The translations under genes and the position numbers were made by a program. This document shows positions 1 through 8,096 of a DNA stretch of 64,000 nucleotides, piece after piece (position 1 is the stretch's first letter; every line of letters begins with the position of its first letter). Source of the stretch: Paenibacillus terrae (GTDB lineage Bacteria; Bacillota; Bacilli; Paenibacillales; Paenibacillaceae). The DNA lies in assembly GCF_000943545.1 (NCBI RefSeq), contig NZ_JTHP01000021.1:16962-80961 (forward strand), in the 5' to 3' direction. The notes beneath the pieces were generated by a model. That model worked only from the letters and a program-made list of their open reading frames with translations, was not told the origin of the DNA and did no database searches.

Positions 1-1
1 A

Positions 2-118
2 GTGGCGATTATTGAGGTTTGTATTGTGGAAGATGCGGTAGAGCGAGAAATCTATGAAACCTACATCATCAATGCACAAAAGGCTAAATATAACGTCGAA
101 AAAGTGTTTTTTAAGTAA
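2..118 (+). CDS. C-terminal end of an unidentified protein (gene truncated by the window edge)
   Basis: An open frame enters from the left edge and stops with TAA at 116-118, leaving 38 residues that end in KVFFK. The frame is open from base 2, and a strong hairpin terminator follows 22 bases after the stop, which supports a real gene end. The visible tail is rich in charged residues (EDAVEREIYETY, NAQKAKYNV). I do not recognise the family; the pattern is loosely like the end of GIY-YIG nuclease-type proteins, but too little is present to say. Confidence 0.5.
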   Translation: MAIIEVCIVEDAVEREIYETYIINAQKAKYNVEKVFFK

Positions 119-139
119 TGAAGTAACTTTCGTATGAAA

Positions 140-186
140 AAAAGAGCAATAAGTAGCAGTGATTGTACTGCTCTTATTGCTCTTTT
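140..186 (+). terminator. Rho-independent terminator
   Basis: A 13-base arm (AAAGAGCAATAAG, from 141) pairs with CTTATTGCTCTTT (171-183), with partly paired TAGCAG/CTGCT bases inside and T-rich sequence after. It ends the gene that enters from the left. Confidence 0.8.
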
Positions 187-227
187 GTATTACTGTATTT
201 AGATCCTTCCAGAGAGGGTGACGTGGT

Positions 228-1172
228 ATGAACAAAACAGACCGTCTGCTAGCTATCTTGCTAGAGTTGCAGCGTAAGGATATTTTACGAGCCGAGGATT
301 TGGCGGCTATATTCGAAACGAGTGTAAGAACCATCTATCGGGATATTCAGGCTCTAAGCGAATCGGGCGTACCGATTGTAGGAGCGCCGGGCATTGGATA
401 TTCCTTGATGGAGGGGTACTTCCTGCCCCCAGTGAGCTTTACCGTAGAAGAGGCTGTGGCATTGCTAATCGGGACGGATTTTGTCGAACAAAAATTTGAT
501 ACAGATTACGGGACCAAGGCGCAGGCTTCCCGTAGGAAAATTGAAGCCATTTTACCGGAGAGCGTTCGCAGGGAAGTTTCCCGGGTGCGTACGACCATCA
601 GACTGCTCGCGGTAGGTGAAGGGGCAAACCTTAAAGAGAAAACTTATTTGGAAACGCTGCGTCTCGCTATATTGGAACAACGGAAGGTACGATTCGGCTA
701 CTCCAAAAGAATGCCAGAGGCTGACGGGAATCGTCAAAGTGTGCGTGTGGTCGCCCCCTATGGTCTTGTACTGATTCGTGGTTCATGGGTTTTGCTTGGG
801 CAATGCGAATTGCGGCAACAGCTCCGCCATTTCCGTTTGTCACGTATGGACGAGCTTATCGTGCTGGAGGACGGCTTTCAGTTCCCCGCCGATTTTAAAT
901 TGCAGGATTACAAGCAAGCAGATGATCGCCATATATACGTTCGCATACTAGCCCGTCCTGAGATTGCTGATAAAGTGAAGGAAGCGAACAGTTTTTACAT
1001 GGAGGCTGTAGAGGAGTGTGCGGATGGACTGCATGTACTCTTCCGCGTCAGGCAGCCAGAGGAATTACTACAATGGATACTCGGGTGGGGTGCAGATATG
1101 GTCGTGCTGGAGCCTGAATCGCTCCGGGATCGGGTACGAACGGAAGTCGAAAAAATGTTGAAATGCTACTGA
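228..1172 (+). CDS. HTH and WYL domain transcriptional regulator (YafY/YobV type)
   Basis: This 314-residue protein has an N-terminal DeoR/HTH_11-type winged helix (about residues 4-60, with the TVRTIYRDIQAL-like recognition region seen as SVRTIYRDIQALSESG) followed by a WYL domain (about 140-215, core SWVLLGQCEL and RHFRLSRM). Such proteins are cytoplasmic DNA-binding regulators whose WYL domain binds a ligand, often a nucleotide or nucleic acid. The length fits the family. An AGAGGGTG ribosome-binding site precedes the ATG. A DinB-like gene follows 66 bases downstream on the same strand, so the two may be co-transcribed. The target genes and ligand cannot be read from the sequence. Confidence 0.9.
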   Translation: MNKTDRLLAILLELQRKDILRAEDLAAIFETSVRTIYRDIQALSESGVPIVGAPGIGYSLMEGYFLPPVSFTVEEAVALLIGTDFVEQKFDTDYGTKAQASRRKIEAILPESVRREVSRVRTTIRLLAVGEGANLKEKTYLETLRLAILEQRKVRFGYSKRMPEADGNRQSVRVVAPYGLVLIRGSWVLLGQCELRQQLRHFRLSRMDELIVLEDGFQFPADFKLQDYKQADDRHIYVRILARPEIADKVKEANSFYMEAVEECADGLHVLFRVRQPEELLQWILGWGADMVVLEPESLRDRVRTEVEKMLKCY

Positions 1173-1194
1173 CATAATGCTGTCAGTAGCATTT
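1161..1194. terminator. Perfect hairpin across the stop codon of the WYL regulator gene
   Basis: Arms AAATGCTACTGACA and TGTCAGTAGCATTT form a 14-bp perfect stem with a 6-base loop. The stop codon of the WYL gene (1170-1172) lies inside the left arm. There is no clear T run on either side, so it may be a weak terminator or an mRNA-stabilising structure between this gene and the next rather than a full stop. Confidence 0.5.
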
Positions 1195-1238
1195 GTGTAT
1201 AGTAAAGCTACTTGAAGGAGAGGGGCAGTTAATAGTAT

Positions 1239-1763
1239 ATGAATACAACAACCGAAACATTGCAGCGTTTTGAACAAACGGTACAACACTATCTTCTTGA
1301 ATTGGACCACTTTAGCTTGGAGCAATTGCAGTACACACCACAGGAAGGCGAATGGTCGCTTGGACAAATGTACCTTCATTTGGTGAACTCTGCTCTTTAT
1401 ATGCATCTGAAGAACATTGATCTTTGTCTAAAGCCAGATGGAGAGATAGGGACTAAAACGGAGGCAGGCACGGCCATTTTTAATCTGGGAGGATTTCCGC
1501 CAATACGTATCCAAGTCCCACCATCCCCGCAATACACTCCCCCACAACCCACAAGCAAAGAAGAAATTGTGGAGGGATTAAACGTTGTGATCCGCAAAAT
1601 GAGAGAGATTGAGCCGACCGTTGGGAAACCAACAGGACCGTCTACCGTCAATCATCCCAGATTCGGTGCGTTGAATGCTGGAGAGTGGTTTGCGCTCATC
1701 GAGATGCATTATCGTCATCATCTTTTGCAGAAGGAGCGCTTGAAGCGCGCAATAGCCGGTTAA
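1239..1763 (+). CDS. DinB superfamily protein
   Basis: This 174-residue cytoplasmic protein has the four-helix DinB/YfiT pattern: an N-terminal helix (RFEQTVQHYLLEL), the WSLGQMYLHLV segment with the first metal-ligand histidine, and a C-terminal EMHYRHHLLQKERL helix with two more histidines. Family members bind a divalent metal and include bacillithiol-linked transferases and uncharacterised stress proteins; the substrate here is unknown. AAGGAGAG lies well placed before the ATG. Its last 68 bases overlap the 3' end of the opposite-strand Crp-family gene, an unusual convergent overlap. Both termini look natural for their families. Confidence 0.85.
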   Translation: MNTTTETLQRFEQTVQHYLLELDHFSLEQLQYTPQEGEWSLGQMYLHLVNSALYMHLKNIDLCLKPDGEIGTKTEAGTAIFNLGGFPPIRIQVPPSPQYTPPQPTSKEEIVEGLNVVIRKMREIEPTVGKPTGPSTVNHPRFGALNAGEWFALIEMHYRHHLLQKERLKRAIAG

Positions 1764-2232
1764 TCGTCTCCCGGCGCAGCCCGATGAACTGACCGATTTC
1801 CTCCTGCGTCAGCACGTCCGTTAACGTGGCGGGGGCGATATAGGAGTGGAACCAGCGTTGAAGCTTCCGAAGCTTCTCGGCAGGTGACACCTCGGTGAGC
1901 TGGTCAATTCGTTGCTGCATCATGCGCAACTTGTCCTGTAGCTGCAAAGCGATAGCCCGACATTGAGCCGGGTCTTGCTCCAGCGCGAGATACCATTCCT
2001 TTTGCGACAGAACTTCAACCTCTGAGGTTACCAGCGCCACCGCTGTACCATAATAAGGATTGGGGCTGATCAGGGAGTGATGCGGGATGATTTCATCGGG
2101 CACAATAACGTTGACTAAAATTTGCGAGCCGTCCTCATGGACTCGGATGATTTTTAACAAGCCACTCTTTAACAGATACAGAGGGCCGGATTCTCCTTGT
2201 CGAAATAGGGTCTCCCCTTTGTGTAATATCAT
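1696..2232 (-). CDS. Crp/Fnr family transcriptional regulator
   Basis: The protein has an N-terminal cyclic-nucleotide-binding-like beta barrel (HKGETLFRQGESG, then LYLLKSGLLKI) and a C-terminal HTH (TQEEIGQFIGLRRETINRLL). I place the start at 2232 because GGAGG lies 12 bases upstream; an upstream ATG at 2256 would add eight residues but has no ribosome-binding site. The conserved arginine and serine of true cAMP binders are not evident, so an effector is not assigned. It is the last gene of a TetR-SDR-Crp run on the minus strand, with the SDR stop 36 bases upstream of the chosen start, and it overlaps the DinB-like gene tail to tail. Confidence 0.88.
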   Translation of the reverse strand: MILHKGETLFRQGESGPLYLLKSGLLKIIRVHEDGSQILVNVIVPDEIIPHHSLISPNPYYGTAVALVTSEVEVLSQKEWYLALEQDPAQCRAIALQLQDKLRMMQQRIDQLTEVSPAEKLRKLQRWFHSYIAPATLTDVLTQEEIGQFIGLRRETINRLLRASSAPSAKDDDDNASR

Positions 2233-2268
2233 GAACGTGAACAGCCTCCATTTCATGTATTTCGGTTT

Positions 2269-3009
2269 TTAGATGAACCCGCCGTTGACGCGGATCGTCT
2301 GCCCGGTAACCCATTGTGATTTGGCGCTGACCAGGAACTCAATCACATCCGCGATATCCTCAGGTTCACCGAGACGGCCGAACGCATTCATTTTTTTTAT
2401 ACCTTCGATTTGCTGCTCGGTTTTCCCTTCTTGAAAAAGCTCGGTATTCACGGGACCGGGAGCCACGGCGTTGATCGTAATTTGTTTGCTTCCGAACTCC
2501 TTGGCAAGCTGACGGGTAAATTGCTCAACGGCGCCTTTGGTACCCGCGTATACGCTATACGAAGGAAACATTTGTCCGATGACGGACGTAGACAGGTTCA
2601 CGATTCTTCCGCAGTTTTCCATATGCTTCATCGCTTGTTGACAGGCAAAGAAAGTCCCTTTTACATTCAGTGCGAATTGTTTGTCAAAATCGGACTCGGT
2701 TACCTCAGCCAGAGGTTTGGTGATCATCAATCCGGCATTGTTAACCAGAATATCCACTTTGCCGAATTCAGCAATCGTATGTGTAAATAAGGCTTCAATA
2801 TCACTCATCTTGCCCAGATCAGCGCGGAGTGCTATGGCTTTTCCGCCTTTTTGAATAATGCCCTCCACGACTTCCTGAGCTTTGTCCGGACTGCTGGCAT
2901 AATTGATGACTACATTAGCGCCCAGATCAGCCAGTTGCTCGGCAATAGCACGTCCAATTCCTCTGGAGGAACCGGTGATAATCGCTATTTTTCCGTCCAA
3001 ATGTTTCAT
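2269..3009 (-). CDS. Short-chain dehydrogenase/reductase (FabG-like SDR)
   Basis: This 246-residue classical SDR has the NAD(P)-binding TGSSRGIG motif (residues 13-20), NNAG (90-93), the catalytic serine region NLSTS (about 138-142) and YAGTK (Y154, K158). It reduces or oxidises a carbonyl/alcohol with NAD(P)H; the FabG-like sequence does not identify the substrate. AGAAGG precedes the ATG. It lies 28 bases downstream of the TetR gene and just upstream of the Crp gene. The arrangement suggests a small detoxification-type operon in which TetR controls the SDR, which is an inference from order only. Confidence 0.93.
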   Translation of the reverse strand: MKHLDGKIAIITGSSRGIGRAIAEQLADLGANVVINYASSPDKAQEVVEGIIQKGGKAIALRADLGKMSDIEALFTHTIAEFGKVDILVNNAGLMITKPLAEVTESDFDKQFALNVKGTFFACQQAMKHMENCGRIVNLSTSVIGQMFPSYSVYAGTKGAVEQFTRQLAKEFGSKQITINAVAPGPVNTELFQEGKTEQQIEGIKKMNAFGRLGEPEDIADVIEFLVSAKSQWVTGQTIRVNGGFI

Positions 3010-3037
3010 AGGTATTTAACCTTCTTTCTATAATTTT

Positions 3038-3616
3038 TTAAGAGATTCCTTTTTCTAAAAGCATCCACACATCCGAAAACTCCTGATCAATCGCAGGACT
3101 CTTCCATTCGTAAGCATGAGCGGGATGATGAAAACGGGCTGTGGCATAGAAAAGGGTTCGCGCCAGTTGGGCTGGCTGAACCGATGTGATGTTCCCGTGT
3201 GCAATGATGTCAGCGAGCTGATCCACAATGTGGGCGATATGCTGGTCGATTAAATCAGCGGCTTGCTCGGTGACCCGGGTATACATCTCGAACATCTCCT
3301 CGTCATCGCGGGCATAATACTGCTTGAGTTCGATCAAGGTCTGTATATATCGTTGTAAATGCGGCGTTCCCAGCAGGGATGAATCCTGACACACCTCCGT
3401 TAACGGAGCGATAATCTTTTCATTCAGCCATTTTTCGGTCACGCCTTCAAGAAGCTCGGCTTTGCTTTTAAAATGTCGATAAATGGTGCCATGACTTACT
3501 CCTAATACTTTGGCAACATCGGTCACGGAGGTTTTAGCTACACCAAAACGTCTAAGTGTGTCTTCTGTAGCGATGAGAATCTGTTCCTTGGTTAAAATAT
3601 CTGAGGATTTTTCCAT
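3038..3616 (-). CDS. TetR family transcriptional regulator
   Basis: This 192-residue protein has an N-terminal TetR HTH (TSVTDVAKVLGVSHGTIYRHF, about residues 29-49) and a helical ligand-binding C-terminus. It is the first gene of the run TetR-SDR-Crp and probably represses it. The promoter upstream contains a 21-bp-arm palindrome (3670-3719) that overlaps the predicted -35 box, which is the expected layout for autoregulation. The ATG at 3616 is unusual: the only strong Shine-Dalgarno sequence (3644-3653) is 27 bases away, and a 6-bp hairpin (3621-3640) lies between. No nearer in-frame start exists before a TGA. Confidence 0.92.
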   Translation of the reverse strand: MEKSSDILTKEQILIATEDTLRRFGVAKTSVTDVAKVLGVSHGTIYRHFKSKAELLEGVTEKWLNEKIIAPLTEVCQDSSLLGTPHLQRYIQTLIELKQYYARDDEEMFEMYTRVTEQAADLIDQHIAHIVDQLADIIAHGNITSVQPAQLARTLFYATARFHHPAHAYEWKSPAIDQEFSDVWMLLEKGIS

Positions 3617-3620
3617 AGAG

Positions 3621-3653
3621 ACACGGTCAAGTTGCCGTGTGAGTCACCTCCTT
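3621..3653 (-). promoter_or_regulatory. Distant Shine-Dalgarno sequence with an intervening hairpin before the TetR start
   Basis: On the minus strand AAGGAGGTGA (3653-3644) is followed by ACACGG, an 8-base loop and CCGTGT (3640-3621), then the ATG at 3616. Folding of the hairpin would bring the ribosome-binding site close to the start codon. The same inverted repeat could also act as a DNA operator. Confidence 0.45.
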
Positions 3654-3659
3654 GAAGTC

Positions 3660-3719
3660 AGGATAACACAAAAGAGTATCAAATGACAAATATTTATTTT
3701 TGTCATTTGATACTCTTTT
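3660..3719 (-). promoter_or_regulatory. Promoter and palindromic operator of the TetR-SDR-Crp operon
   Basis: A perfect inverted repeat has 21-base arms at 3670-3690 and 3699-3719 around an 8-base spacer; each arm contains AAATGACAAA or its complement. On the minus strand TTGTCA (3689-3684) and TATCCT (3665-3660) are spaced by 18 bases and fit a sigma-A promoter, so the palindrome covers the -35 box. The same structure is flanked by A and T runs and could also terminate transcription. The promoter reading is an inference. Confidence 0.6.
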
Positions 3720-3754
3720 TCTTCTAAACTAATTCAAAGGAGTAAACTGAAACC

Positions 3755-4300
3755 CTACAACAGTGATTCGATGACAGAATCTATTTCAAAGGGCTCCGTC
3801 GTTGATTCAAATCTTCCATTTACATGACCATCGCGATCGATCAGAAACTTGGAGAAATTCCACTTGATCCCGTCGCCAGCGTATATTTCCGGATACTTAT
3901 CCCGCAGGAAATCCTCCATCCATTGACCGTCCTTGGTTTGGGTATCGAAGCCTTGAAACGGTGCCTGTTGTGTCAGATATTGAAATAAAGGATGAGGAGA
4001 TGGACCTCTTACATCCGTTTTCTCAAATAGCGTGAATGTTACTCCATGGTTAATTTGGCAGACTCCCTAAACTTCCGAATTGCTACCCGGCTCTTTTTCA
4101 TTGAATTGGTTACAAGGAAACGCGAGAATTTCAAAACCCTGTTCCCGTCGACTTTCATAGAGCTTCTGTAGATCAGCGAATTGACGGGAAAAGCTACATT
4201 TGCTGGCTGTGTTTACGATGAGGAGAACTTTTCCGCTGTAGTCTGACAGTTTAATCGGCTTCCCGTTAATTGAGGTTGCTTGAAAATCATAAATAGACAT
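3755..4300 (-). pseudogene. Glutathione peroxidase family gene (BsaA-like) with an in-frame amber stop
   Basis: The start at 4300 has GGAGG nine bases upstream. Residues 1-77 read as a thiol peroxidase of the Gpx family: YDFQATSINGKPI, then NTASKCSFSRQF with the peroxidatic cysteine, then FPCNQFNEKEPGS. A TAG follows at 4069-4067, after which the same frame continues without a break: CQINHGVTFTLFEK, the DGIKWNFSKFLID motif with the family tryptophan and asparagine, and a natural end at TAG 3757-3755. The family normally has about 160 residues, so both halves together are a full gene. The stop replaces a single codon in a conserved stretch. This is a recent nonsense mutation, a sequencing error, or amber readthrough. 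Confidence 0.85.
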
Positions 4301-4466
4301 ATTAAAGTCCCTCCTCATATTATTTTTATACATCATATATCCAGAGTGTCTATTGGTCTAATATATTATTCGAATGACCTTTATAGGTAGAAGGGGATTT
4401 GCCTCTTTTATAGCAAACTGTGGCATTCGCCGTTACCAAGATAGAATATGGATGCATATTCATGTA

Positions 4467-5231
4467 ATGCGTGCAAAAACCCAACAGAATCGAGGGATAC
4501 TCGTGCCCATTGGAAAGATGATTCAATATAAGGAAATGCGACAACATCCCGTTTTAAGTTCTTATCTGCCGGAGACCCAGTGGATTAGCAATGCAAGAAC
4601 TTTGCGCATGCTGGACGAATATCGGACGGTTTTCATTAAGCCTAATTATGGAAGCGGGGGGACTGGTATCATACGGGCCAAAAAGCTGGGGAGGAGGTAT
4701 GAGATTCGTTGCGGCTCCAGTCGAAGAATTGTCAGATCCCACGCGGTGAGAAGAGCTATCAAAACCCATCGGAGGCCTCATCGCCGTTATTTGGTACAGC
4801 AAGGACTTCGGTTAGCGAAGTACAAAGGTTCGATTTTTGATGTTAGAGTGTATATGCAGAAGCCGGAGTCGGAATGGGTCATTTCAGGAATAACCGGTCG
4901 TGTTGCCGCACCCCAAAAAGTGGTTACCAATTACCGCAAAGGAGGACATGCGGCACCATTGTCCAAAGTGCTTTTAAAGGTCTTTAAAAATGACAGAACG
5001 AAAATGAAAGAGACTCTGGATCAGATCATCGAACTTTCTAAAATGGTTGCCGACACAATAGATAAAAATCATCCGTTTCGCGAGCTGGGTATTGATCTTG
5101 CTATTGAGAAGAATGGTCAAATCTGGATCATCGAGGCCAATCCGCATCCCGGACATAAGTTGTTCAAGCAGCTCCCCAATCATAAGATGATTCACAACAT
5201 TTTGAGAAACAAACGTCGGATTGAACGCTAA
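4467..5231 (+). CDS. YheC/YheD-like ATP-grasp protein (spore coat associated family)
   Basis: The protein has the ATP-grasp features of the YheC/YheD group: FIKPNYGSGGTGIIR (glycine-rich loop), YLVQQGLRLAKYKGSIFD with DVRVYMQ, and the C-terminal metal/ATP-binding segment WIIEANPHPGHKLF. Family members in Bacillus are associated with the endospore coat; the biochemical reaction is unknown. The longest frame opens at 4374, but those extra 31 residues lack a ribosome-binding site and are not family-like. I chose the internal ATG at 4467, where GILVPIGKMIQYK matches the usual beginning; the start remains uncertain. It stands alone, divergent from the broken peroxidase gene. Confidence 0.85.
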   Translation: MRAKTQQNRGILVPIGKMIQYKEMRQHPVLSSYLPETQWISNARTLRMLDEYRTVFIKPNYGSGGTGIIRAKKLGRRYEIRCGSSRRIVRSHAVRRAIKTHRRPHRRYLVQQGLRLAKYKGSIFDVRVYMQKPESEWVISGITGRVAAPQKVVTNYRKGGHAAPLSKVLLKVFKNDRTKMKETLDQIIELSKMVADTIDKNHPFRELGIDLAIEKNGQIWIIEANPHPGHKLFKQLPNHKMIHNILRNKRRIER

Positions 5232-5647
5232 AATAAGACGTAGACCCCTTAATCACAATAAATAAAAAAGCCAGTCGAAGCAGGGAAAATAGAGACAACG
5301 TGTTAGACTGGTTCCTTTTCTCGAGCACACCTGGTCCCACGTTGTCCCACAAAGAGCCGTTCAGCCATAGCAATACCGTGTTGGTGTTGGCAGAGTATTT
5401 GGTCATGAGCGGTTGAACCTTTGTGCTACTTCACGCGCTAACTGCAATACCAACCAGAGCCAGACGAACCGGGTTCAGTCCATTTGGGTACGATAAAACG
5501 TATACCAGCAGCCTAAAACTGTCTAGCCCGCACATTCAGGTCGTAAGGAGAGCCATCCGAGAGTACATCTATAGATAATAATACGATAGTATTTGTGAAT
5601 AATTTTTTAGCAGGAGATAGAAACAGGAAGGGTCATAATGTGTTGAA
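5232..5647. other. Intergenic stretch without a supportable gene
   Basis: The 416 bases hold a 9-bp inverted repeat (GACAACGTG at 5294-5302, CACGTTGTC at 5338-5346). On the minus strand there is a short open frame with transposase-like hydrophobic and basic composition (5164-5406), which I could not assign. It could be debris of a mobile element. No promoter or RNA was recognised. Confidence 0.4.
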
Positions 5648-6820
5648 TTACTTAAATTCTACTGGACCGACATCCATTTTAAACGATCCATCTTCATAAA
5701 GTAGTGGACTATGCTCTACATTTTTACCCGAATACTTCTCCACGTGACTTACTTTCATCTGGTTGGTCCCCGTAAAGTCAATATGAGCAATTGCGACCCA
5801 ATACGCATAACTATTTTTTTCGTGTAATGGGGTTGTAATAACCTGTCCTTGATGATTATCAACGACAGCACGAACCTTCATGGATTTGAAGCTGCCGATG
5901 CCATTACTGACCGCACTATAGGCAGCGAAGAGAACAAAGCGCAAGGCCTCTGGCCGATGAATAATGATTGTTTCTTTGCCGTGAGTCAAGGCATCGCCGT
6001 TAAGCTGAATATATGGTGTACTATGAGAAGAACCGAGATTGCGATAATAGATTTTTCCGACATTGTAGTCTTTCGTCACATAGAAACAGTACAGATCCAA
6101 GTCTTTCTTGGTTGCCCACTCCAAGGTGGCCGTTACCTTCTCCGATTTATGTATATTGATACTCTCTTGTTTCTTGAGATCCAGTTTAATCAGCTTGACT
6201 GGCGTTTCGGGTACAGGCGCAGGCTGTGGGGCCGGATTGACTTCGGTAGCGGCAGCCACTTCGTTTTGTGGTTCGTCGGATACTTCAAGCCCAAAATTTT
6301 TAACGAGCGCAGCAAGTCCTCCTTCAAATCCACTACTAACGGCGTTGAATTTCCATTCCCCCTGGTGCAGGTAAAGCTCGCCTACAACTATGGCCGTTTC
6401 TTTATTGAGGCCTTCGCCAAAGTTGAAAATGGCGATATCTTCCCTGCTTACTGGATTGTATATACGACAAACAGCATCTTGAACATTCGAGAACGATTGT
6501 CCGTTCGTCTCACCTTCATGAATGGTAAGTGTAAAAGCGATTTTTTCAATATCAGCAGGGATCTTCGCTACTGTAATCCGAATGATCTCACGTGATCCTT
6601 CGGCGGGACCGGAGTGGCTGACCGCGTGTTGTTGGCTTATTTGCTGGTTATAAAAGATCATATCTTCATCTCGGGTACACACGCCCGCTGCATTCAATAG
6701 GAAAGCAGATGCATTGATATCTATACTCGGATGTGTAGTCTTCCATGTGAGACCAATGGCAATATCTTGTACATTTTTCCCTTTTGTAACGTCAATTTTT
6801 TGGCCCTTTGCGATGATCAT
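5648..6820 (-). CDS. TerD family protein with two TerD-like domains
   Basis: The N-terminal domain (about residues 1-185) is a TerD/YceC-type domain: LTWKTTHPSIDINASAFLL, FYNQ, then FNFGEGLNKETAIVVGELY with conserved acidic calcium-binding positions. A proline-rich linker (about 200-212, NPAPQPAPVPETP) leads to a second beta-rich domain (about 215-390) with the related pattern ATLEWATKKDLDLYCFYV. Such proteins belong to tellurium-resistance and general stress clusters and bind Ca2+; the molecular role is unclear. I start at 6820, where GGGAGTGATT precedes an ATG, rather than at 6853. No other ter gene is nearby, so it is an isolated member; the window shows no TerC or phage-defence partners. 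Confidence 0.88.
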   Translation of the reverse strand: MIIAKGQKIDVTKGKNVQDIAIGLTWKTTHPSIDINASAFLLNAAGVCTRDEDMIFYNQQISQQHAVSHSGPAEGSREIIRITVAKIPADIEKIAFTLTIHEGETNGQSFSNVQDAVCRIYNPVSREDIAIFNFGEGLNKETAIVVGELYLHQGEWKFNAVSSGFEGGLAALVKNFGLEVSDEPQNEVAAATEVNPAPQPAPVPETPVKLIKLDLKKQESINIHKSEKVTATLEWATKKDLDLYCFYVTKDYNVGKIYYRNLGSSHSTPYIQLNGDALTHGKETIIIHRPEALRFVLFAAYSAVSNGIGSFKSMKVRAVVDNHQGQVITTPLHEKNSYAYWVAIAHIDFTGTNQMKVSHVEKYSGKNVEHSPLLYEDGSFKMDVGPVEFK

Positions 6821-6917
6821 ATGAATCACTCCCTCATAAGGATGCTGCATCAAACAGTATGCTTACCGAGTATAGCATAGGCTTATTATTTTGAGACTCT
6901 TTCATTGGTCTGTCCTC

Positions 6918-7058
6918 CTAATTATATCCTTTTTCAAACTTGGAGCCTTCGCTACTCGTAATTTTCCGATAAGTCCATCTTTCCTCCACATGTAAACGAA
7001 TGGCCTCTTCTTTGATCTCATCCGAGTATGTTTTAAACCTCTGTCCTTTAATCGCCAT
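6918..7058 (-). pseudogene. Remnant of an IS3-family transposase OrfA
   Basis: A 46-residue frame starts MAIKGQRFKTYSDEIKEEA and continues EERWTYRKIT, which is the helix-turn-helix beginning of IS3-type OrfA proteins, then loses similarity and stops. A GGGGGTG ribosome-binding site precedes the ATG. Intact OrfA proteins have about 100 residues. The sequence at about 7115-7133 (GTGCACCCC on the minus strand) looks like the terminal end of such an element. The element is truncated and cannot move by itself. Confidence 0.65.
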
Positions 7059-7178
7059 AAAAATACACCCCCAGAATTTCATCGGACAAACCAGGGGTTT
7101 TATCCAATGTCTATTCTAAGGGGTGCACTTCAGATTGAAGGTTGGGGCTTTCTTTGCTTCGTTACAGTAGCCGTTAAG

Positions 7179-7691
7179 CTATCTGATATCCGCAGGCCGT
7201 GAACCGGCAATTCCATTGAATTCCGCATTAACGTTATAATCGCCACCACGCCATTGAAGAGTGTAGCTTCCTGAACGCAAACCGTCTGTGTAACCTTCAT
7301 CAGTACTTCTCCAAGTAATTGAACTGCCAGGCGAGATTCTTGTTCCAGAGATGTACTCTTTACCTGAATCATTGTGCAATAAACTTACTCTAACTGGATA
7401 ACTAGAGTTATTTTTCAGAGTAAGTTTAACATGGCCATATCCTCTAGGAACATCAAAGGAACTTTGGACAGTTGCACCTCCTTGTACTCTACTGCCGAAA
7501 GTATTTCCGACGTTTTGCGGAGTTACTACATGGTCACCAGTAATTGTTGTACCGGCATCTTGGGTCGCCGTAGTGGATGTATTCGCAGAATCAGTTACAT
7601 CTGAATCCGCAAAAATTGCACTCGGCACAGCAATAGCCCCCCCTAGTAAACCTAAAGATAAGGCTGATGCAATTAAATGTTTTTTCTTCAT
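7179..7691 (-). CDS. Small secreted protein of unknown function (paralogue of the gene at 10214-10807)
   Basis: This 170-residue protein has a signal peptide (MKKKH, then a hydrophobic run to about residue 28, cleavage near AIFADS). A short threonine/serine-rich segment with STTATQDAG (39-47) follows, then a beta-rich body (FDVPRGYGHVKLTLKN, LLHNDSGKEYI, GLRSGSYTLQWRGG). GGAGG precedes the ATG. I do not recognise the family. The body resembles the C-terminal part of the protein at 10214-10807, and a 72-base stretch (7519-7590) matches that gene at 67 of 72 positions. It lies in a cluster of secreted genes on the same strand. Confidence 0.8.
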   Translation of the reverse strand: MKKKHLIASALSLGLLGGAIAVPSAIFADSDVTDSANTSTTATQDAGTTITGDHVVTPQNVGNTFGSRVQGGATVQSSFDVPRGYGHVKLTLKNNSSYPVRVSLLHNDSGKEYISGTRISPGSSITWRSTDEGYTDGLRSGSYTLQWRGGDYNVNAEFNGIAGSRPADIR

Positions 7692-7908
7692 GGATTATTC
7701 TTCCTCCTATCGAATAATAATAGATTACAAATCAATATTTACATGTAATTCCCAAAAAGGTCGTATACATATTTAGGCAACTATGTGAATGGATCGCATA
7801 ATTTTACAATTACACAACACAGCGTTCTCGCATTGCTCAACTGGATGGGATATGACATTTTTGAACAACTGATGGAAAAGACAAGATGATTATTTCCCGG
7901 AAACGTCT
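7692..7908. other. AT-rich intergenic sequence, nothing recognised
   Basis: The upstream region of the secreted-protein gene contains AT-rich promoter-like sequence, but no hairpin or operator that I can support. Confidence 0.3.
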
Positions 7909-8025
7909 TTAATAATCTTCAATCCATAAAGATACATATATAAATAACACGTAAGCTACAAGAAAGAATGTAATCACACTAAGGGGGATAATCCAAGTAA
8001 GATGAGTCTTAAATGGTGTTAGCAT
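7909..8025 (-). other. Membrane-segment coding frame just after the secreted protein at 8097-8624
   Basis: In a different frame from the upstream gene, and without a stop between, the sequence encodes an acidic stretch (RDEEEAEEDLEKLEY), a basic/aromatic linker and a clear transmembrane helix (IPLSVITFFLVAYVLFIYV), ending at TAA 7911-7909. The only ATG in the frame (8025) has no ribosome-binding site. It looks like the membrane anchor of a longer protein that has been frameshifted away from the gene at 8097-8624. Confidence 0.45.
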
Positions 8026-8096
8026 TTTCTGGATAGTCGGCAGAGATCTATATTCTAATTTTTCTAAATCTTCCTCCGCTTCTTCTTCATCTCTAC

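Noticed and set aside
5164..5406. 80-codon minus-strand frame after the YheC/D gene
   Set aside because: It overlaps the end of the YheC/D gene and could not be matched to a family; possible mobile-element debris but not supportable as a gene.
5849..6595. Long open frame opposite the TerD gene
   Set aside because: It is the antisense shadow of a well-supported TerD-family gene, without ribosome-binding site or family pattern.
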